Source of the DNA: Bacteroides sp.
Lineage (GTDB): Bacteria; Bacteroidota; Bacteroidia; Bacteroidales; Bacteroidaceae
DNA: 64,000 nucleotides
Direction: 5' to 3'
Assembly (NCBI RefSeq): GCF_028690125.1
Contig: NZ_JAQVBV010000020.1
Location: 1-64,000 of the forward strand
In this document: positions 9,686 through 22,006 of the stretch, in pieces
How the letters are laid out: each line of letters opens with the position of its first letter
Numbering within the stretch: the stretch's first letter is position 1
Program-made: the position numbers and the translations under genes
Notes under the pieces: model-generated
What the model was told of the DNA's origin: nothing
The model's database searches: none
What the model saw: the letters and a program-made list of their open reading frames with translations, nothing else

Positions 9686-10187
9686 AATACTTGCCGCTCT
9701 TGAAGCACATCCGGCTTTTAGAGCGGCAAACACAGTATTACTCTATCATTCGCTTGAGGATGAAGTAGATACTCACGCTTTTATTCAAAAATGGAGCAGT
9801 AGCAAACAGATACTGTTGCCGGTAGTCATAGGTGACGAACTGGAATTAAGGATATACACCAGTTCAGAAGATATGAGAATCAGCGACTATGGCATAGAAG
9901 AGCCTGTTGGAGAAGCATTTACAGACTATGATTCGATAGATTTCATTGCTGTTCCCGGGGTAGCTTTCGATCAGAAAGGCAATCGATTAGGACGGGGAAA
10001 AGGTTATTATGACCGGCTTTTGCCACATATTCCGTCAGCTTACAAAGCAGGCATTTGTTTTCCATTTCAATTAGTAGAAGAAGTCCCGGCGGAATCGTAT
10101 GATATCCGCATGGACATAATTATAACAGTCAATGAGAACGAATTATCACACTCACACCACCCGTTGCCAACATGCGACAGGAAGTGA
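9594..10187 (+). CDS. 5-formyltetrahydrofolate cyclo-ligase
   Basis: Converts 5-formyl-THF to 5,10-methenyl-THF with ATP, in one-carbon metabolism. The 197-residue protein has the family layout: a basic N-terminal helix (KKELRKHITSMK), the mid-domain VDTHAFIQKW, and the C-terminal signature PGVAFDQKGNRLGRGKGYYDRLL that binds nucleotide and folate. Two adjacent ATGs (9594, 9597) are possible starts. Both lie inside the S41 protease gene, and the N-terminal helix is conserved, so the overlap appears real. The C-terminus overlaps the next gene by 56 bp. Gene symbols fau and ygfA are in use for this family. Confidence 0.92.
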   Translation: MMERKKELRKHITSMKIQQRSSTMQKLQSAEILAALEAHPAFRAANTVLLYHSLEDEVDTHAFIQKWSSSKQILLPVVIGDELELRIYTSSEDMRISDYGIEEPVGEAFTDYDSIDFIAVPGVAFDQKGNRLGRGKGYYDRLLPHIPSAYKAGICFPFQLVEEVPAESYDIRMDIIITVNENELSHSHHPLPTCDRK

Positions 10188-10923
10188 CGAAGAATTTGTT
10201 GTAAGCGCTATCAAAGGCGGCTATCAAGAACTCGGTTTTTCAGATCATACTCCATGGAAGTACGGTACGAATTATGTTTCTTACATCCGAATGACTCCCG
10301 AAGAATTGCCGGAATATGTTGAAAGCCTCCGTTCGTTACGCGAGAAATATAAAAATCAGATTAGTATCAAAATAGGACTGGAATGCGAATATTTTCCAGA
10401 ATACCTTCATTGGCTGAAAGAGGTAATCAAGGAATACCGCTTAGATTATATCATTTTCGGGAACCATTTTTTCCATACTGACGAGAAATTCCCCTATTTC
10501 GGACGCTATACAGATACACTTGATATGCTCGAACTTTATGAGGAAAGTGCCATCGAAGGTATGGAATACGGATTATTTGCATATCTTGCCCACCCCGATC
10601 TCTTCATGCGTTCTTATCCCGAATTCGACCGCCACTGTAAATTAATCAGCAGACACATCTGCCGGGCAGCAGCACGCTTCAAATTACCGTTAGAATATAA
10701 TATTGGCTACGAAGATTATAATGAAGCAAATGGAATCACGAATATTCCTCATCCGGAATTTTGGAAAATAGCGGCAAATGAGGGTTGCACTGCCATTATC
10801 GGAGTAGATGCACATAATAATCAATATCTGGAAACTCCCGTTTACTACGACCGAGCCCGTCAAAAACTTACAGAACTGGGAATGAAAATTGTGGATAAAA
10901 TCCCCTTCCTCACCGAAAAATAA
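10132..10923 (+). CDS. PHP-domain histidinol-phosphatase family protein
   Basis: A 263-residue metallo-phosphoesterase of the PHP superfamily, HisK type, which can dephosphorylate histidinol phosphate in histidine synthesis. Metal-binding motifs are visible in order: HTH near the N-terminus (NYHTHTTRC), SDHTPW, GLECEY, GNHFFH, LAHPD and GVDAHN. This set is typical of trinuclear-metal PHP enzymes. No his genes are nearby, so the true substrate may be another phosphate ester. The ATG at 10132 lies 56 bp inside the preceding gene (+1 frame). The conserved first histidines begin five residues after it, so no later start works. It ends convergently with the DUF721 gene, overlapping by 14 bp. Confidence 0.85.
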   Translation: MRTNYHTHTTRCQHATGSDEEFVVSAIKGGYQELGFSDHTPWKYGTNYVSYIRMTPEELPEYVESLRSLREKYKNQISIKIGLECEYFPEYLHWLKEVIKEYRLDYIIFGNHFFHTDEKFPYFGRYTDTLDMLELYEESAIEGMEYGLFAYLAHPDLFMRSYPEFDRHCKLISRHICRAAARFKLPLEYNIGYEDYNEANGITNIPHPEFWKIAANEGCTAIIGVDAHNNQYLETPVYYDRARQKLTELGMKIVDKIPFLTEK

Positions 10924-11197
10924 TGTTGGTAATAATTGTTGCTCCGACTTTCTGGTTCAGCGTCCGTACTAGAACTTCACGTCCCATCAACAACTCCTGA
11001 CGAAGAGCAGCAGAAGTCAAATGTACATATAAGGTTTGATTCTTAATATAAAGATTGCTGGTATAACTTGCCGCCGGTCCCAATACTTGAGGCCAGGCAT
11101 CCAGCAATCTTTGTTCATTTAGGGGAGACTCAAGGCTTTCCTGACGAAGAAATTTTTGAATCAACTTCCCTATTTGCTCTGCATCATTTCTCTTCAT
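10910..11197 (-). CDS. DUF721 (DciA-like) protein
   Basis: A 95-residue protein of the DUF721 family. It has the pattern LIQKFLRQ, LNEQRLLDAWPQVLG and NQTLYVHLTSAALRQELLMGRE, which matches the N-terminal domain of DciA. DciA loads the replicative helicase in most bacteria lacking DnaC. The short length and position directly after recF (4-bp overlap with its stop) are typical for Bacteroidota. I infer a role in replication or repair from the family and the recF linkage. Its 3' end overlaps the convergent PHP gene by 14 bp, leaving no room for a separate terminator. Confidence 0.8.
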   Translation of the reverse strand: MKRNDAEQIGKLIQKFLRQESLESPLNEQRLLDAWPQVLGPAASYTSNLYIKNQTLYVHLTSAALRQELLMGREVLVRTLNQKVGATIITNIIFR

Positions 11198-12303
11198 TGT
11201 TCCGCCTCCATTTCATGAATGACTCCCTGTTCTACACAAAACATTTTATAATCACTACCTACCTTATATAAAATACGGTCCAGATGTTCTCTGTTAGTAT
11301 CGGTAATAAATATCTGACCGAAGTTATCTCCACCAACTAATTTTACAATTTGTTCCACACGCGAAGCGTCCAGTTTATCAAAGATATCATCCAGCAACAA
11401 TAAAGGTATAGTTCTCCCTGTACGTTTCAGGAAGTCGAACTGTGCCAGTTTCAAAGCCACAAGATATGTTTTATTCTGTCCCTGCGATCCTTCCTTCTTA
11501 ATAGGAAACTCACCCAAAAGCATATTCAGCTCATCTTTATGAATACCCCGCAACGAAAATCCCATAATCGTATCCCGCTTCCGGCTCTGCTTTAACACTT
11601 CCAAAAGTGAAGCATCCTTTGCATGAGATTCATAAGACAATCCCACCTGCTCTTTATCCTGAGAAATAAAAGAATAAAAAGACTGGAAAATAGGAATAAA
11701 CTCCCGAATAAAAGCTTCACGCTTACGAAATACAATATCACCGGCCTGCGCCATCATCTCTTCCCACACCAGGAACAGTTCTTCTTCTACCGGTAACTCA
11801 TTTTTCAATAAAGTATTACGCTGCACCAATGCCTTATTATATCTGATTAAAGCATCCAGGTATTCTTTGTCATACTGAGAAATCACGACATCCATAAAAC
11901 GACGGCGTTCGTCACTTCCTCCGGAAATCAGTTCCGAGTCGGCAGGTGAAACCATTACCAACGGTAGAAAACCTATATGATCGGAGAAACGGCTATATTC
12001 TTTCTTGTTCCGTTTAAATTGCTTCTTCGAACGGCGTTTCATTCCACAATAAATTTCCTCCGGTGTCTCATCCTCAGCTTCATAAAATCCCTGAATCACA
12101 AAGAAATCTTGCTCGTGACGAATATTCTGTGAATCAATCGGATTGCCCGAACTTTTACAGAAAGACAAGAAGTAGACTGCATCCAGCAAATTCGTCTTTC
12201 CCATCCCATTCTCACCGAAAAAACAATTCAGTTTGGTCGAGAAATCCAACTCCACCTGCTCCAGGTTCTTATAGTTTAATATGGATATCCGTTTCAGTAT
12301 CAT
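11194..12303 (-). CDS. recF: DNA replication and repair protein RecF
   Basis: An SMC-like ATPase that, with RecO and RecR, loads RecA at gaps in single-stranded DNA. The start is placed at 12303 (MILKRISILNYKNLEQVEL). An in-frame ATG 63 bp upstream would add an unconserved stretch that runs over the candidate promoter. The 369-residue protein contains Walker A (GENGMGKT, about residues 31-38), the RecF signature region (SGGSDERRRFMD) and Walker B (LLLLDDIFDKLD). Length is normal. It is transcribed together with the DUF721 gene (4-bp overlap) and divergently from the TPR protein gene. Confidence 0.96.
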   Translation of the reverse strand: MILKRISILNYKNLEQVELDFSTKLNCFFGENGMGKTNLLDAVYFLSFCKSSGNPIDSQNIRHEQDFFVIQGFYEAEDETPEEIYCGMKRRSKKQFKRNKKEYSRFSDHIGFLPLVMVSPADSELISGGSDERRRFMDVVISQYDKEYLDALIRYNKALVQRNTLLKNELPVEEELFLVWEEMMAQAGDIVFRKREAFIREFIPIFQSFYSFISQDKEQVGLSYESHAKDASLLEVLKQSRKRDTIMGFSLRGIHKDELNMLLGEFPIKKEGSQGQNKTYLVALKLAQFDFLKRTGRTIPLLLLDDIFDKLDASRVEQIVKLVGGDNFGQIFITDTNREHLDRILYKVGSDYKMFCVEQGVIHEMEAEQ

Positions 12304-12325
12304 TGTATACACGTTAATTTGTTCA

Positions 12326-12333
12326 CAAAAGTA
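12326..12333 (-). promoter_or_regulatory. Candidate recF promoter -7 box
   Basis: On the minus strand this reads TACTTTTG, matching TAnnTTTG. It lies 22 bp upstream of the recF ATG chosen here, which supports that start over the longer reading frame. Confidence 0.55.
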
Positions 12334-12407
12334 GCAAGATTTTCGTGGTTTTCGAGTGTAAAACAAAAAAAGATGCTTCTAAATTTCGTAGGTAGATATA
12401 AAAAAAC

Positions 12408-12415
12408 TAATTTTG
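12408..12415 (+). promoter_or_regulatory. Candidate promoter -7 box of the TPR protein gene
   Basis: TAATTTTG matches TAnnTTTG and lies 49 bp before the ATG at 12465, in the divergent recF/TPR intergenic region. Confidence 0.5.
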
Positions 12416-12464
12416 CGAGTCGAATTATCGAACAACGAATAATAACAAAAAGAATCATATAAAA

Positions 12465-13148
12465 ATGGCAGAACAAAAGAATCAGAACGAACATCTGAAC
12501 GTAGAAGATGCACTGACACAATCGGAAGCATTTCTTATCAAGTACAAAAATGCAATCATCGGTGGTGTTGCAGCCGTAGCCATCATCGTAGCAGGTTTTA
12601 TCATGTACAAACACCTCTATGCTGAGCCACGTGAAGAAAAAGCACAAGCTGCACTCTTCAAAGGACAAGAGTATTTTGAACAGGACGCCTTTGAACAAGC
12701 TCTGAATGGTGACAGTATCGGTTTCGCAGGTTTCCTGAAAGTATCTGATGAATACAGCGGAACAAAAGCTGCAAATTTGGCTAAGGCTTATGCAGGTATT
12801 TGTTATGCACAACTTGGGAAATACGAAGATGCAGTCAAGATGCTGGACAGCTTTAGCAGTAGCGATCAAATGATAGCCCCTGCAATCCTTGGTGCTACCG
12901 GAAACTGTTATGCTCAACTTGGACAGTTAGACAAAGCTGCTTCTACTTTGTTATCAGCAGCAGACAAAGCTGATAATAATACACTGAGCCCTATTTTCCT
13001 GATGCAAGCAGGTGAAATTCTGGTAAAACAAGGAAAATATGACGACGCAGTAAATGCTTATACAAAAATCAAAGATAAATATTTCCAATCTTACCAAGCT
13101 ATCAATATCGACAAGTATATCGAACAAGCTAAGTTGATGAAGAAATAA
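12465..13148 (+). CDS. Membrane-anchored tetratricopeptide repeat protein
   Basis: A 227-residue protein with a short cytoplasmic N-terminus, one transmembrane helix (about residues 30-48, IIGGVAAVAIIVAGF) and a periplasmic domain built of TPR-like helix pairs. Repeats are seen at AKAYAGICYAQLGKYEDAVKML, LGATGNCYAQLGQLDKAASTL and MQAGEILVKQGKYDDAVNAY (approximate residues 107, 144 and 180). Architecture and size recall YfgM, a SecYEG-associated chaperone-network protein, but sequence alone does not prove that role. Its usual position next to ribH and recF in Bacteroides suggests a core gene. An 87-bp palindromic repeat lies just downstream. Confidence 0.85.
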   Translation: MAEQKNQNEHLNVEDALTQSEAFLIKYKNAIIGGVAAVAIIVAGFIMYKHLYAEPREEKAQAALFKGQEYFEQDAFEQALNGDSIGFAGFLKVSDEYSGTKAANLAKAYAGICYAQLGKYEDAVKMLDSFSSSDQMIAPAILGATGNCYAQLGQLDKAASTLLSAADKADNNTLSPIFLMQAGEILVKQGKYDDAVNAYTKIKDKYFQSYQAINIDKYIEQAKLMKK

Positions 13149-13180
13149 AGTGGTGTATTAATCACTTTTATCATATAATT

Positions 13181-13267
13181 TTTAGACGCGGATAACGCGG
13201 ATGGCGCGGATTTTTCATTTTAATTAAATTCCTAAAATCCATGTTATCCGCGTTATCCGCGTCTAAA
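13181..13267. repeat. 87-bp palindromic intergenic repeat, copy 1
   Basis: Starts TTTAGACGCGGATAACGCGG and ends with the reverse complement, so the two arms pair over more than 20 bp. The arms enclose an AT-rich centre containing TTTTAATTAAATTCC. A second copy of identical length lies at 15657-15743 in the opposite orientation. It lies between the TPR gene and ribH with no reading frame. The form (palindromic, under 100 bp, dispersed, intergenic) is that of a REP/MITE-like element. The RNA could fold into a long hairpin and act as a terminator or stabiliser. Confidence 0.85.
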
Positions 13268-13325
13268 GAATCAAATGAATACCTTTTAATCTCTATTTTT
13301 TTAACTTTTAATTTTCAAATTACCA

Positions 13326-13820
13326 ATGGCAACAGCTTATCATAACCTATCCGAATACGATTTCAATTCTGTACCCAATGCTGAAAATATGAAATTCGGC
13401 ATCGTCGTATCAGAATGGAACTTTAATATTACAGGTGCTTTATTGAACGGTGCAATCAATACTCTGAAAAAACATGGAGCCAAAGAAGAAAATATTTTGG
13501 TTAAAACAGTACCGGGAAGTTTCGAACTTACTTTTGGTGCCAACCAAATGATGGAAAATTGTGAGATTGATGCAATTATTGCAATTGGTTGCGTAATTAA
13601 AGGAGATACTCCACATTTTGATTATGTTTGCATGGGAGCCACCCAAGGTATTACCGAATTAAATGCAACTGGCGATATACCAGTGATTTATGGATTAATT
13701 ACCACCAACACGATGGAACAGGCAGAGGATAGAGCCGGTGGCAAACTGGGTAACAAAGGAGATGAATGTGCGATTACTGCAATAAAAATGATCGATTTTG
13801 TTTGGAGTTTAAATAAATAG
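13326..13820 (+). CDS. ribH: 6,7-dimethyl-8-ribityllumazine synthase
   Basis: Penultimate enzyme of riboflavin synthesis. It condenses 5-amino-6-ribitylamino-uracil with 3,4-dihydroxy-2-butanone 4-phosphate and usually assembles into pentamers or 60-mers. The 164-residue protein has the family motifs in order: VSEWNFNIT (substrate-binding loop), [11 protein letters not shown], and [14 protein letters not shown] with the conserved histidine. The C-terminus is SVWSLN-like (DFVWSLNK). No FMN riboswitch is visible upstream, only the 87-bp repeat. It lies alone, with two tRNA genes starting 50 bp after its stop. Confidence 0.97.
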   Translation: MATAYHNLSEYDFNSVPNAENMKFGIVVSEWNFNITGALLNGAINTLKKHGAKEENILVKTVPGSFELTFGANQMMENCEIDAIIAIGCVIKGDTPHFDYVCMGATQGITELNATGDIPVIYGLITTNTMEQAEDRAGGKLGNKGDECAITAIKMIDFVWSLNK

Positions 13821-13831
13821 TTGTATCTTTG
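13801..13831 (+). promoter_or_regulatory. tRNA operon promoter (-33 TTTG, -7 TATCTTTG)
   Basis: TTTG at 13801-13804 and TATCTTTG at 13824-13831 are separated by 19 bp, the textbook Bacteroides sigma-ABfr spacing. They lie 40 bp before tRNA-Tyr. The -33 element overlaps the last codons of ribH. Confidence 0.75.
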
Positions 13832-13870
13832 CACCGCAATTGAGAAACAAACCTCCTCAAAAGCAAAAAA

Positions 13871-13953
13871 GGGCAAATACCAGAGTGGCCAAATGGGGCA
13901 GACTGTAAATCTGCTGTCTTTCGACTTCGGTGGTTCGAATCCATCTTTGCCCA
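13871..13953 (+). tRNA. tRNA-Tyr (anticodon GTA)
   Basis: An 83-nt class II tRNA with a long variable arm. The acceptor stem GGGCAAA pairs with TTTGCCC (13946-13952), with discriminator A at 13953. The anticodon loop CTGTAAATC reads GTA. The T-arm contains GGTTCGAATCC. CCA is not encoded, as usual in Bacteroides. Confidence 0.97.
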
Positions 13954-13961
13954 CAAAAATT

Positions 13962-14034
13962 GCGGAAGTAGCTCAGTTGATAGAGCATTAGCCTTCCAAG
14001 CTGAGGGTCGCGGGTTTGAGCCCCGTCTTCCGCT
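13962..14034 (+). tRNA. tRNA-Gly (anticodon TCC)
   Basis: A 73-nt class I tRNA. The acceptor stem GCGGAAG pairs with CTTCCGC (14027-14033). The D-arm is AGCTCAGTTGATAGAGC, the anticodon loop CCTTCCAAG gives TCC, and the T-arm is CGGGTTTGAGCCCCG. It lies 8 bp after tRNA-Tyr, so both mature from one transcript. Confidence 0.97.
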
Positions 14035-14040
14035 CTCTAA

Positions 14041-14072
14041 AGAGAATTTGAATTTCAAATTCTCTTTTTTTA
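14041..14072 (+). terminator. Terminator of the tRNA-Tyr/tRNA-Gly transcript
   Basis: AGAGAATTTGAA at 14041-14052 pairs with TTCAAATTCTCT at 14054-14065, forming a tight hairpin followed by a long run of T. It lies 7 bp after the tRNA-Gly. Confidence 0.92.
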
Positions 14073-14142
14073 TTTCCTCCTATTTCTTTTCGTTTTATTT
14101 GAAATATTCTGAAATAAAAGCTATTAATTTATGATTAATTAC

Positions 14143-14150
14143 TATTTTTG
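14143..14150 (+). promoter_or_regulatory. Candidate promoter -7 box for the GH109 gene
   Basis: TATTTTTG matches TAnnTTTG. It lies 50 bp before the GH109 start and downstream of the tRNA terminator, so the block starting with GH109 can be transcribed independently. Confidence 0.5.
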
Positions 14151-14200
14151 GCTTTTGAAAGAAAACACACTAATTAACCCTTTAACCCCTAAAAAAAATC

Positions 14201-15610
14201 ATGAAGAAACTGCTGATTTCATTGGCTATCGGTTTTACTTTATTAACCTGTCAAACTAGCTGCGTTACTCAAAAAGACAAGAAAACTATTAAACCTATTC
14301 AAGTAGAAACTCCTACTCGTCCTACCGGCCAGGAAGATGTCATTCAATTGGTAACCCCAAAACTTGAGACAGTACGTGTCGGTTTCATAGGTTTAGGTAT
14401 GAGAGGTCCCGGAGCTGTAGAACGTTTTGCGTACATTCCCGGAACCAAAGTCGTTGCTCTTTGTGACATCCGCCCCGAATGCGTAGAAAATTCACAAAAG
14501 ATTCTGAAAAAAGCCGGCTTGCCGGAAGCAACTTCCTACACCGGCACAGAAGATGCCTGGAAACAATTGTGCGAACGCGATGACATTGATCTTGTCTATA
14601 TTGCAACAGACTGGAAACATCATGCCGAAATGGGTGTATATGCCATGGAACACGGAAAGCATGTAGCTATCGAAGTTCCTGCTGCCATGACATTAGAAGA
14701 AATATGGAAACTTATCAACACATCTGAAAAAACTCGCAAGCACTGTATGCAATTGGAAAACTGCGTATACGATTTCTTCGAGATGACAACATTAAATATG
14801 GCACAAAAAGGTGTATTCGGTGAAGTACTTCATGTTGAAGGTTCTTATATCCATAATCTGGAAGAGTTTTGGCCTTATTATTGGAATAACTGGCGTATGG
14901 ACTACAACCGCCAACATCGCGGAGACGTTTATGCTACACACGGTATGGGTCCTGCTTGTCAAGTACTCAACATTCATCGTGGCGACCGTATGAAAACTTT
15001 AGTTGCCATGGATACCAAAGCTGTAAATGGCCCGGCATTTATTAAAAAACAAACCGGAGAAGATGTAAAAGATTTCCAGAACGGTGACCAGACTACGACT
15101 ATCATCCGTACAGAAAACGAACGTACAATGCTTATCCAGCATAATGTAATGACACCACGCCCATACAGCCGTATGTATCAGGTAGTAGGAACTGATGGAT
15201 ACGCCAGTAAATATCCCATTGAAGAGTATTGTCTGAGACCTTCACAAGTAAAATCGGACGAAATACCCAACCATCAAAATTTGAATGCACATGGTTCCGT
15301 TCCTGCAAATGTAAAACAAGCATTGATGGCTAAATATAGAAGCCCTATCTTGGATAAAGAATTGGAAGAGACTGCAAAGAAAGTAGGCGGACACGGTGGT
15401 ATGGACTATATCATGGATTATCGTTTAATTTACTGTCTACGTAACGGTTTACCTTTGGATATGGACGTATATGACTTAGCAGAATGGTGTTCTATGGCGG
15501 AACTGACCAGACTTTCTATTGAAAACAATTCTGCTCCTGTAGAAATTCCCGACTTCACTCGTGGTGGATGGAACAAAGTAAAAGGCTTCCAATATTCCTT
15601 TGCTAAATAA
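14201..15610 (+). CDS. GH109 family glycosidase (Gfo/Idh/MocA fold), alpha-N-acetylgalactosaminidase-like
   Basis: A 469-residue exported protein with a signal peptide and a lipobox-type cysteine (C17 or C21). A Gfo/Idh/MocA oxidoreductase fold follows, with dinucleotide-binding segment VGFIGLGMRG at about residue 66. The normal EKP motif is replaced by EVPAAMTLEE. Segments HNLEEFWPYYWNNWRM, HRGDVYATHGMGP and QHNVMTPRPYSR are typical of GH109, which cleaves terminal alpha-N-acetylgalactosamine by an NAD-dependent oxidation-elimination mechanism. The export signal and the nearby GH2 enzyme and hexosamine-kinase-like gene support a role in glycan breakdown. An 87-bp repeat separates it from the next gene, so co-transcription with the rest of the block is uncertain. 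Confidence 0.88.
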   Translation: MKKLLISLAIGFTLLTCQTSCVTQKDKKTIKPIQVETPTRPTGQEDVIQLVTPKLETVRVGFIGLGMRGPGAVERFAYIPGTKVVALCDIRPECVENSQKILKKAGLPEATSYTGTEDAWKQLCERDDIDLVYIATDWKHHAEMGVYAMEHGKHVAIEVPAAMTLEEIWKLINTSEKTRKHCMQLENCVYDFFEMTTLNMAQKGVFGEVLHVEGSYIHNLEEFWPYYWNNWRMDYNRQHRGDVYATHGMGPACQVLNIHRGDRMKTLVAMDTKAVNGPAFIKKQTGEDVKDFQNGDQTTTIIRTENERTMLIQHNVMTPRPYSRMYQVVGTDGYASKYPIEEYCLRPSQVKSDEIPNHQNLNAHGSVPANVKQALMAKYRSPILDKELEETAKKVGGHGGMDYIMDYRLIYCLRNGLPLDMDVYDLAEWCSMAELTRLSIENNSAPVEIPDFTRGGWNKVKGFQYSFAK

Positions 15611-15656
15611 ACAGTAATACACTCGAAAACAGAATCAGAAGTGTATACTTAGTATT

Positions 15657-15743
15657 TTTAGACGCGGATAATACGAATGACACGGATTTTAGGAATTTAA
15701 TTAAAACAAAAAATCCGTATCATCTCGGTTATCCGCGTCTAAA
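15657..15743. repeat. 87-bp palindromic intergenic repeat, copy 2 (inverted)
   Basis: Starts TTTAGACGCGGATAATACGA and ends GGTTATCCGCGTCTAAA. The reverse complement of copy 1 (13181-13267) aligns over the whole length without gaps, including the asymmetric centre GGATTTTAGGAATTTAATTA, so the two copies are inverted relative to each other. It sits between the GH109 and YitT genes. Confidence 0.85.
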
Positions 15744-15809
15744 GAATTATTTAATAGACAATCAGCTTTCTGGTCAAACGTTCATCCGTTAATTATAGAT
15801 TTTCCTTAT

Positions 15810-20124
<4,315 letters not shown>

Positions 20125-20158
20125 ATAACCTTAGTATAAATTCTTTAAAATAAGACTC

Positions 20159-21250
20159 ATGAAAGATTTATCAAACATTATATCAAAATTCAACATCCAA
20201 GGTACAGTAGAAGAGATCAAACCTTTGGGAACAGGACTCATCAACGATACCTATAAAGTAGATACCAAAGAAGCGGATGCACCCGACTATGTTCTCCAAC
20301 GAATTAATCATGCCATCTTTCAGAATGTGGAGATGCTACAATCCAATATCGCTGCTGTTACCGGACATATTCGCAAGAAACTAATAGAAGCCGGTGAATC
20401 GGATATTGACCGTAAGGTCTTGAACTTCCTGAAAACGGAAGAGGGAAAGACTTATTGGTTCGATGGTGATAGCTATTGGCGTGTAATGGTATTCATCCCA
20501 CGTGCCCAAACATATGAAACGGTCAATCCTGAATATTCCTGTTATGCAGGACAAGCATTCGGCAATTTTCAGGCAATGCTTGCTGATATTCCGGAAACTT
20601 TAGGTGAAACTATTCCTGACTTCCATAATATGGAATTCCGCCTTCAACAACTTCATGAGGCTGTCAGCACTAATGCAGCCGGACGAGTGGCAGAAGTACA
20701 ATATTATCTGGACGAAATAGAAAAGCGTACTAATGAAATGTGCAAAGCCGAACGTTTGCATCGTGAAGGTATATTACCCAAACGTGTGTGTCACTGCGAT
20801 ACAAAGGTTAATAATATGATGTTCGATGAGGACGGAAAAGTTTTATGTGTTATCGATCTGGATACTGTTATGCCCAGCTTTATCTTCTCCGACTATGGTG
20901 ACTTCCTGCGTACCGGCGCCAATACAGGAGATGAAGACGATAAAGATCCGGATCGGGTAAACTTCAATATGGATATTTTTAAGGCCTTTACAAAAGGCTA
21001 TCTGGAAGGTGCCAAATCATTCCTGACTCCGATTGAGATCGAGAATTTACCCTATGCTGCGGCATTATTCCCCTATATGCAATGTGTACGGTTCCTTGCC
21101 GACTATATTAATGGAGATACTTACTATAAGATTAAATATCCCGAGCATAATCTGGTTCGCACCAAAGCACAATTCAAATTACTTCAGAGTGTGGAAGCTC
21201 ATACACCGGAAATGATAGCATTTATCAAGGAGTGCCTAGATGATAAATGA
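20159..21250 (+). CDS. Phosphotransferase resembling N-acetylhexosamine 1-kinase (NahK)
   Basis: A 363-residue APH-fold kinase. The catalytic loop is HCDTKVNNMMFD with catalytic base D214, and the metal-binding segment is VIDLDTVMPS. The sequence resembles bifidobacterial NahK through most of its length (as I remember that protein), with shared segments IKPLGTGLINDTY, YVLQRIN, FGNFQ, GDFLRTGANTGDEDDKD, FLADYINGD and KYPEHNLVRTK. NahK phosphorylates GlcNAc and GalNAc at C1 in the lacto-N-biose/galacto-N-biose salvage route. There is no signal peptide, so the enzyme is cytoplasmic. It lies 34 bp after the GH2 gene, so sugars released by GH2/GH109 are the likely substrates. Annotation pipelines usually call it aminoglycoside phosphotransferase, which is misleading. 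Confidence 0.8.
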   Translation: MKDLSNIISKFNIQGTVEEIKPLGTGLINDTYKVDTKEADAPDYVLQRINHAIFQNVEMLQSNIAAVTGHIRKKLIEAGESDIDRKVLNFLKTEEGKTYWFDGDSYWRVMVFIPRAQTYETVNPEYSCYAGQAFGNFQAMLADIPETLGETIPDFHNMEFRLQQLHEAVSTNAAGRVAEVQYYLDEIEKRTNEMCKAERLHREGILPKRVCHCDTKVNNMMFDEDGKVLCVIDLDTVMPSFIFSDYGDFLRTGANTGDEDDKDPDRVNFNMDIFKAFTKGYLEGAKSFLTPIEIENLPYAAALFPYMQCVRFLADYINGDTYYKIKYPEHNLVRTKAQFKLLQSVEAHTPEMIAFIKECLDDK

Positions 21251-21269
21251 TAGACGATAGATGTAAAAT

Positions 21270-21299
21270 GAACGGTATTATTTAGTAAATTTACCGTTC
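21270..21299. terminator. Hairpin between convergent genes
   Basis: GAACGGTA at 21270-21277 pairs with TACCGTTC at 21292-21299. It sits 19 bp after the kinase stop and overlaps the final codons of the convergent DUF3256 gene. It may end both transcripts, but no strong T run follows on either strand. Confidence 0.4.
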
Positions 21300-21928
21300 T
21301 TCCATTGATAGATAATTGGACGGCGGAGAAATGGTTTCAGTTTTTCCGCTGTTTCTTTTGACATATAGTCCGGCGTTGCTAAGGTTAGTACCAATTCCGT
21401 ATTTTCTTTGTTAAGATCAGCTTTCAATAAAAATATATCGGCAGAACGACGAGCTTCGTCATAAGCGTATATTTCTGTCGAATCGGATGCAACAAGAAAA
21501 TCATCTATCGTTGGAAGAGTAATAAAATCAGACGCCGATATAGCTTCCCAAGCAGGTGTATAAAAGCTGATATTACTATCACAAGCAGGTGCACAAGCTG
21601 TAGTGATAACACAGACTACATTAGTTGTATCTTTCAGTGCCAACAATTTCATCTGCCAGGTTGTTTGAGGAGACATTTGTATACGAATATAGTCTTTGCT
21701 CAAATCTGTCATCTCAGATTTCTTACCAAATCGGTTCTCGACTTCTGCTTTCATCTTATTTTCGAGAAAATCAATGCAATCTTCCCGGTTCACCTTAGTC
21801 AAAATAGGATTCAAAGAATCCGGCATATTTATAAACAAAGTTTTGGCCTCCTGAGCCTGTATGGAGGTAAACGAAAACACTCCGATAATAAAAAATGCTA
21901 TGTTAAAAATCAATTTATTTACTTTCAT
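21278..21928 (-). CDS. DUF3256 family exported protein
   Basis: A 216-residue protein with a signal peptide (cleavage likely after SIQAQ). The mature domain begins with KTLFINMPDSLNPILTKVNREDCIDFLENKM, the usual opening of the Bacteroidota-specific DUF3256 family, and has two cysteines in TTACAPACDS. I know of no experimental function for the family. The mix of strands (ISFYTPAWEAI, LVLTLATPDYM) suggests a compact periplasmic domain. It is followed on the minus strand by nothing and preceded by the EamA transporter gene 78 bp away, so it may be independently transcribed. Confidence 0.8.
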   Translation of the reverse strand: MKVNKLIFNIAFFIIGVFSFTSIQAQEAKTLFINMPDSLNPILTKVNREDCIDFLENKMKAEVENRFGKKSEMTDLSKDYIRIQMSPQTTWQMKLLALKDTTNVVCVITTACAPACDSNISFYTPAWEAISASDFITLPTIDDFLVASDSTEIYAYDEARRSADIFLLKADLNKENTELVLTLATPDYMSKETAEKLKPFLRRPIIYQWKNGKFTK

Positions 21929-22006
21929 ATTACTTCAAAATTACTTTATAGAAAATCATAAATTTAAAAAGAGTCATCACTCTATAACCTTATAATTTTA
22001 AGCTTT

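Noticed and set aside
12300-12917. 205-codon minus-strand frame opposite the TPR protein gene
   Set aside because: Full overlap with a well-supported gene, Cys/Phe-rich low-quality protein text and no promoter; it is an antisense shadow.
13774-14058. Minus-strand frames across the tRNA pair
   Set aside because: They run through two clear tRNA genes and a terminator; not protein-coding.
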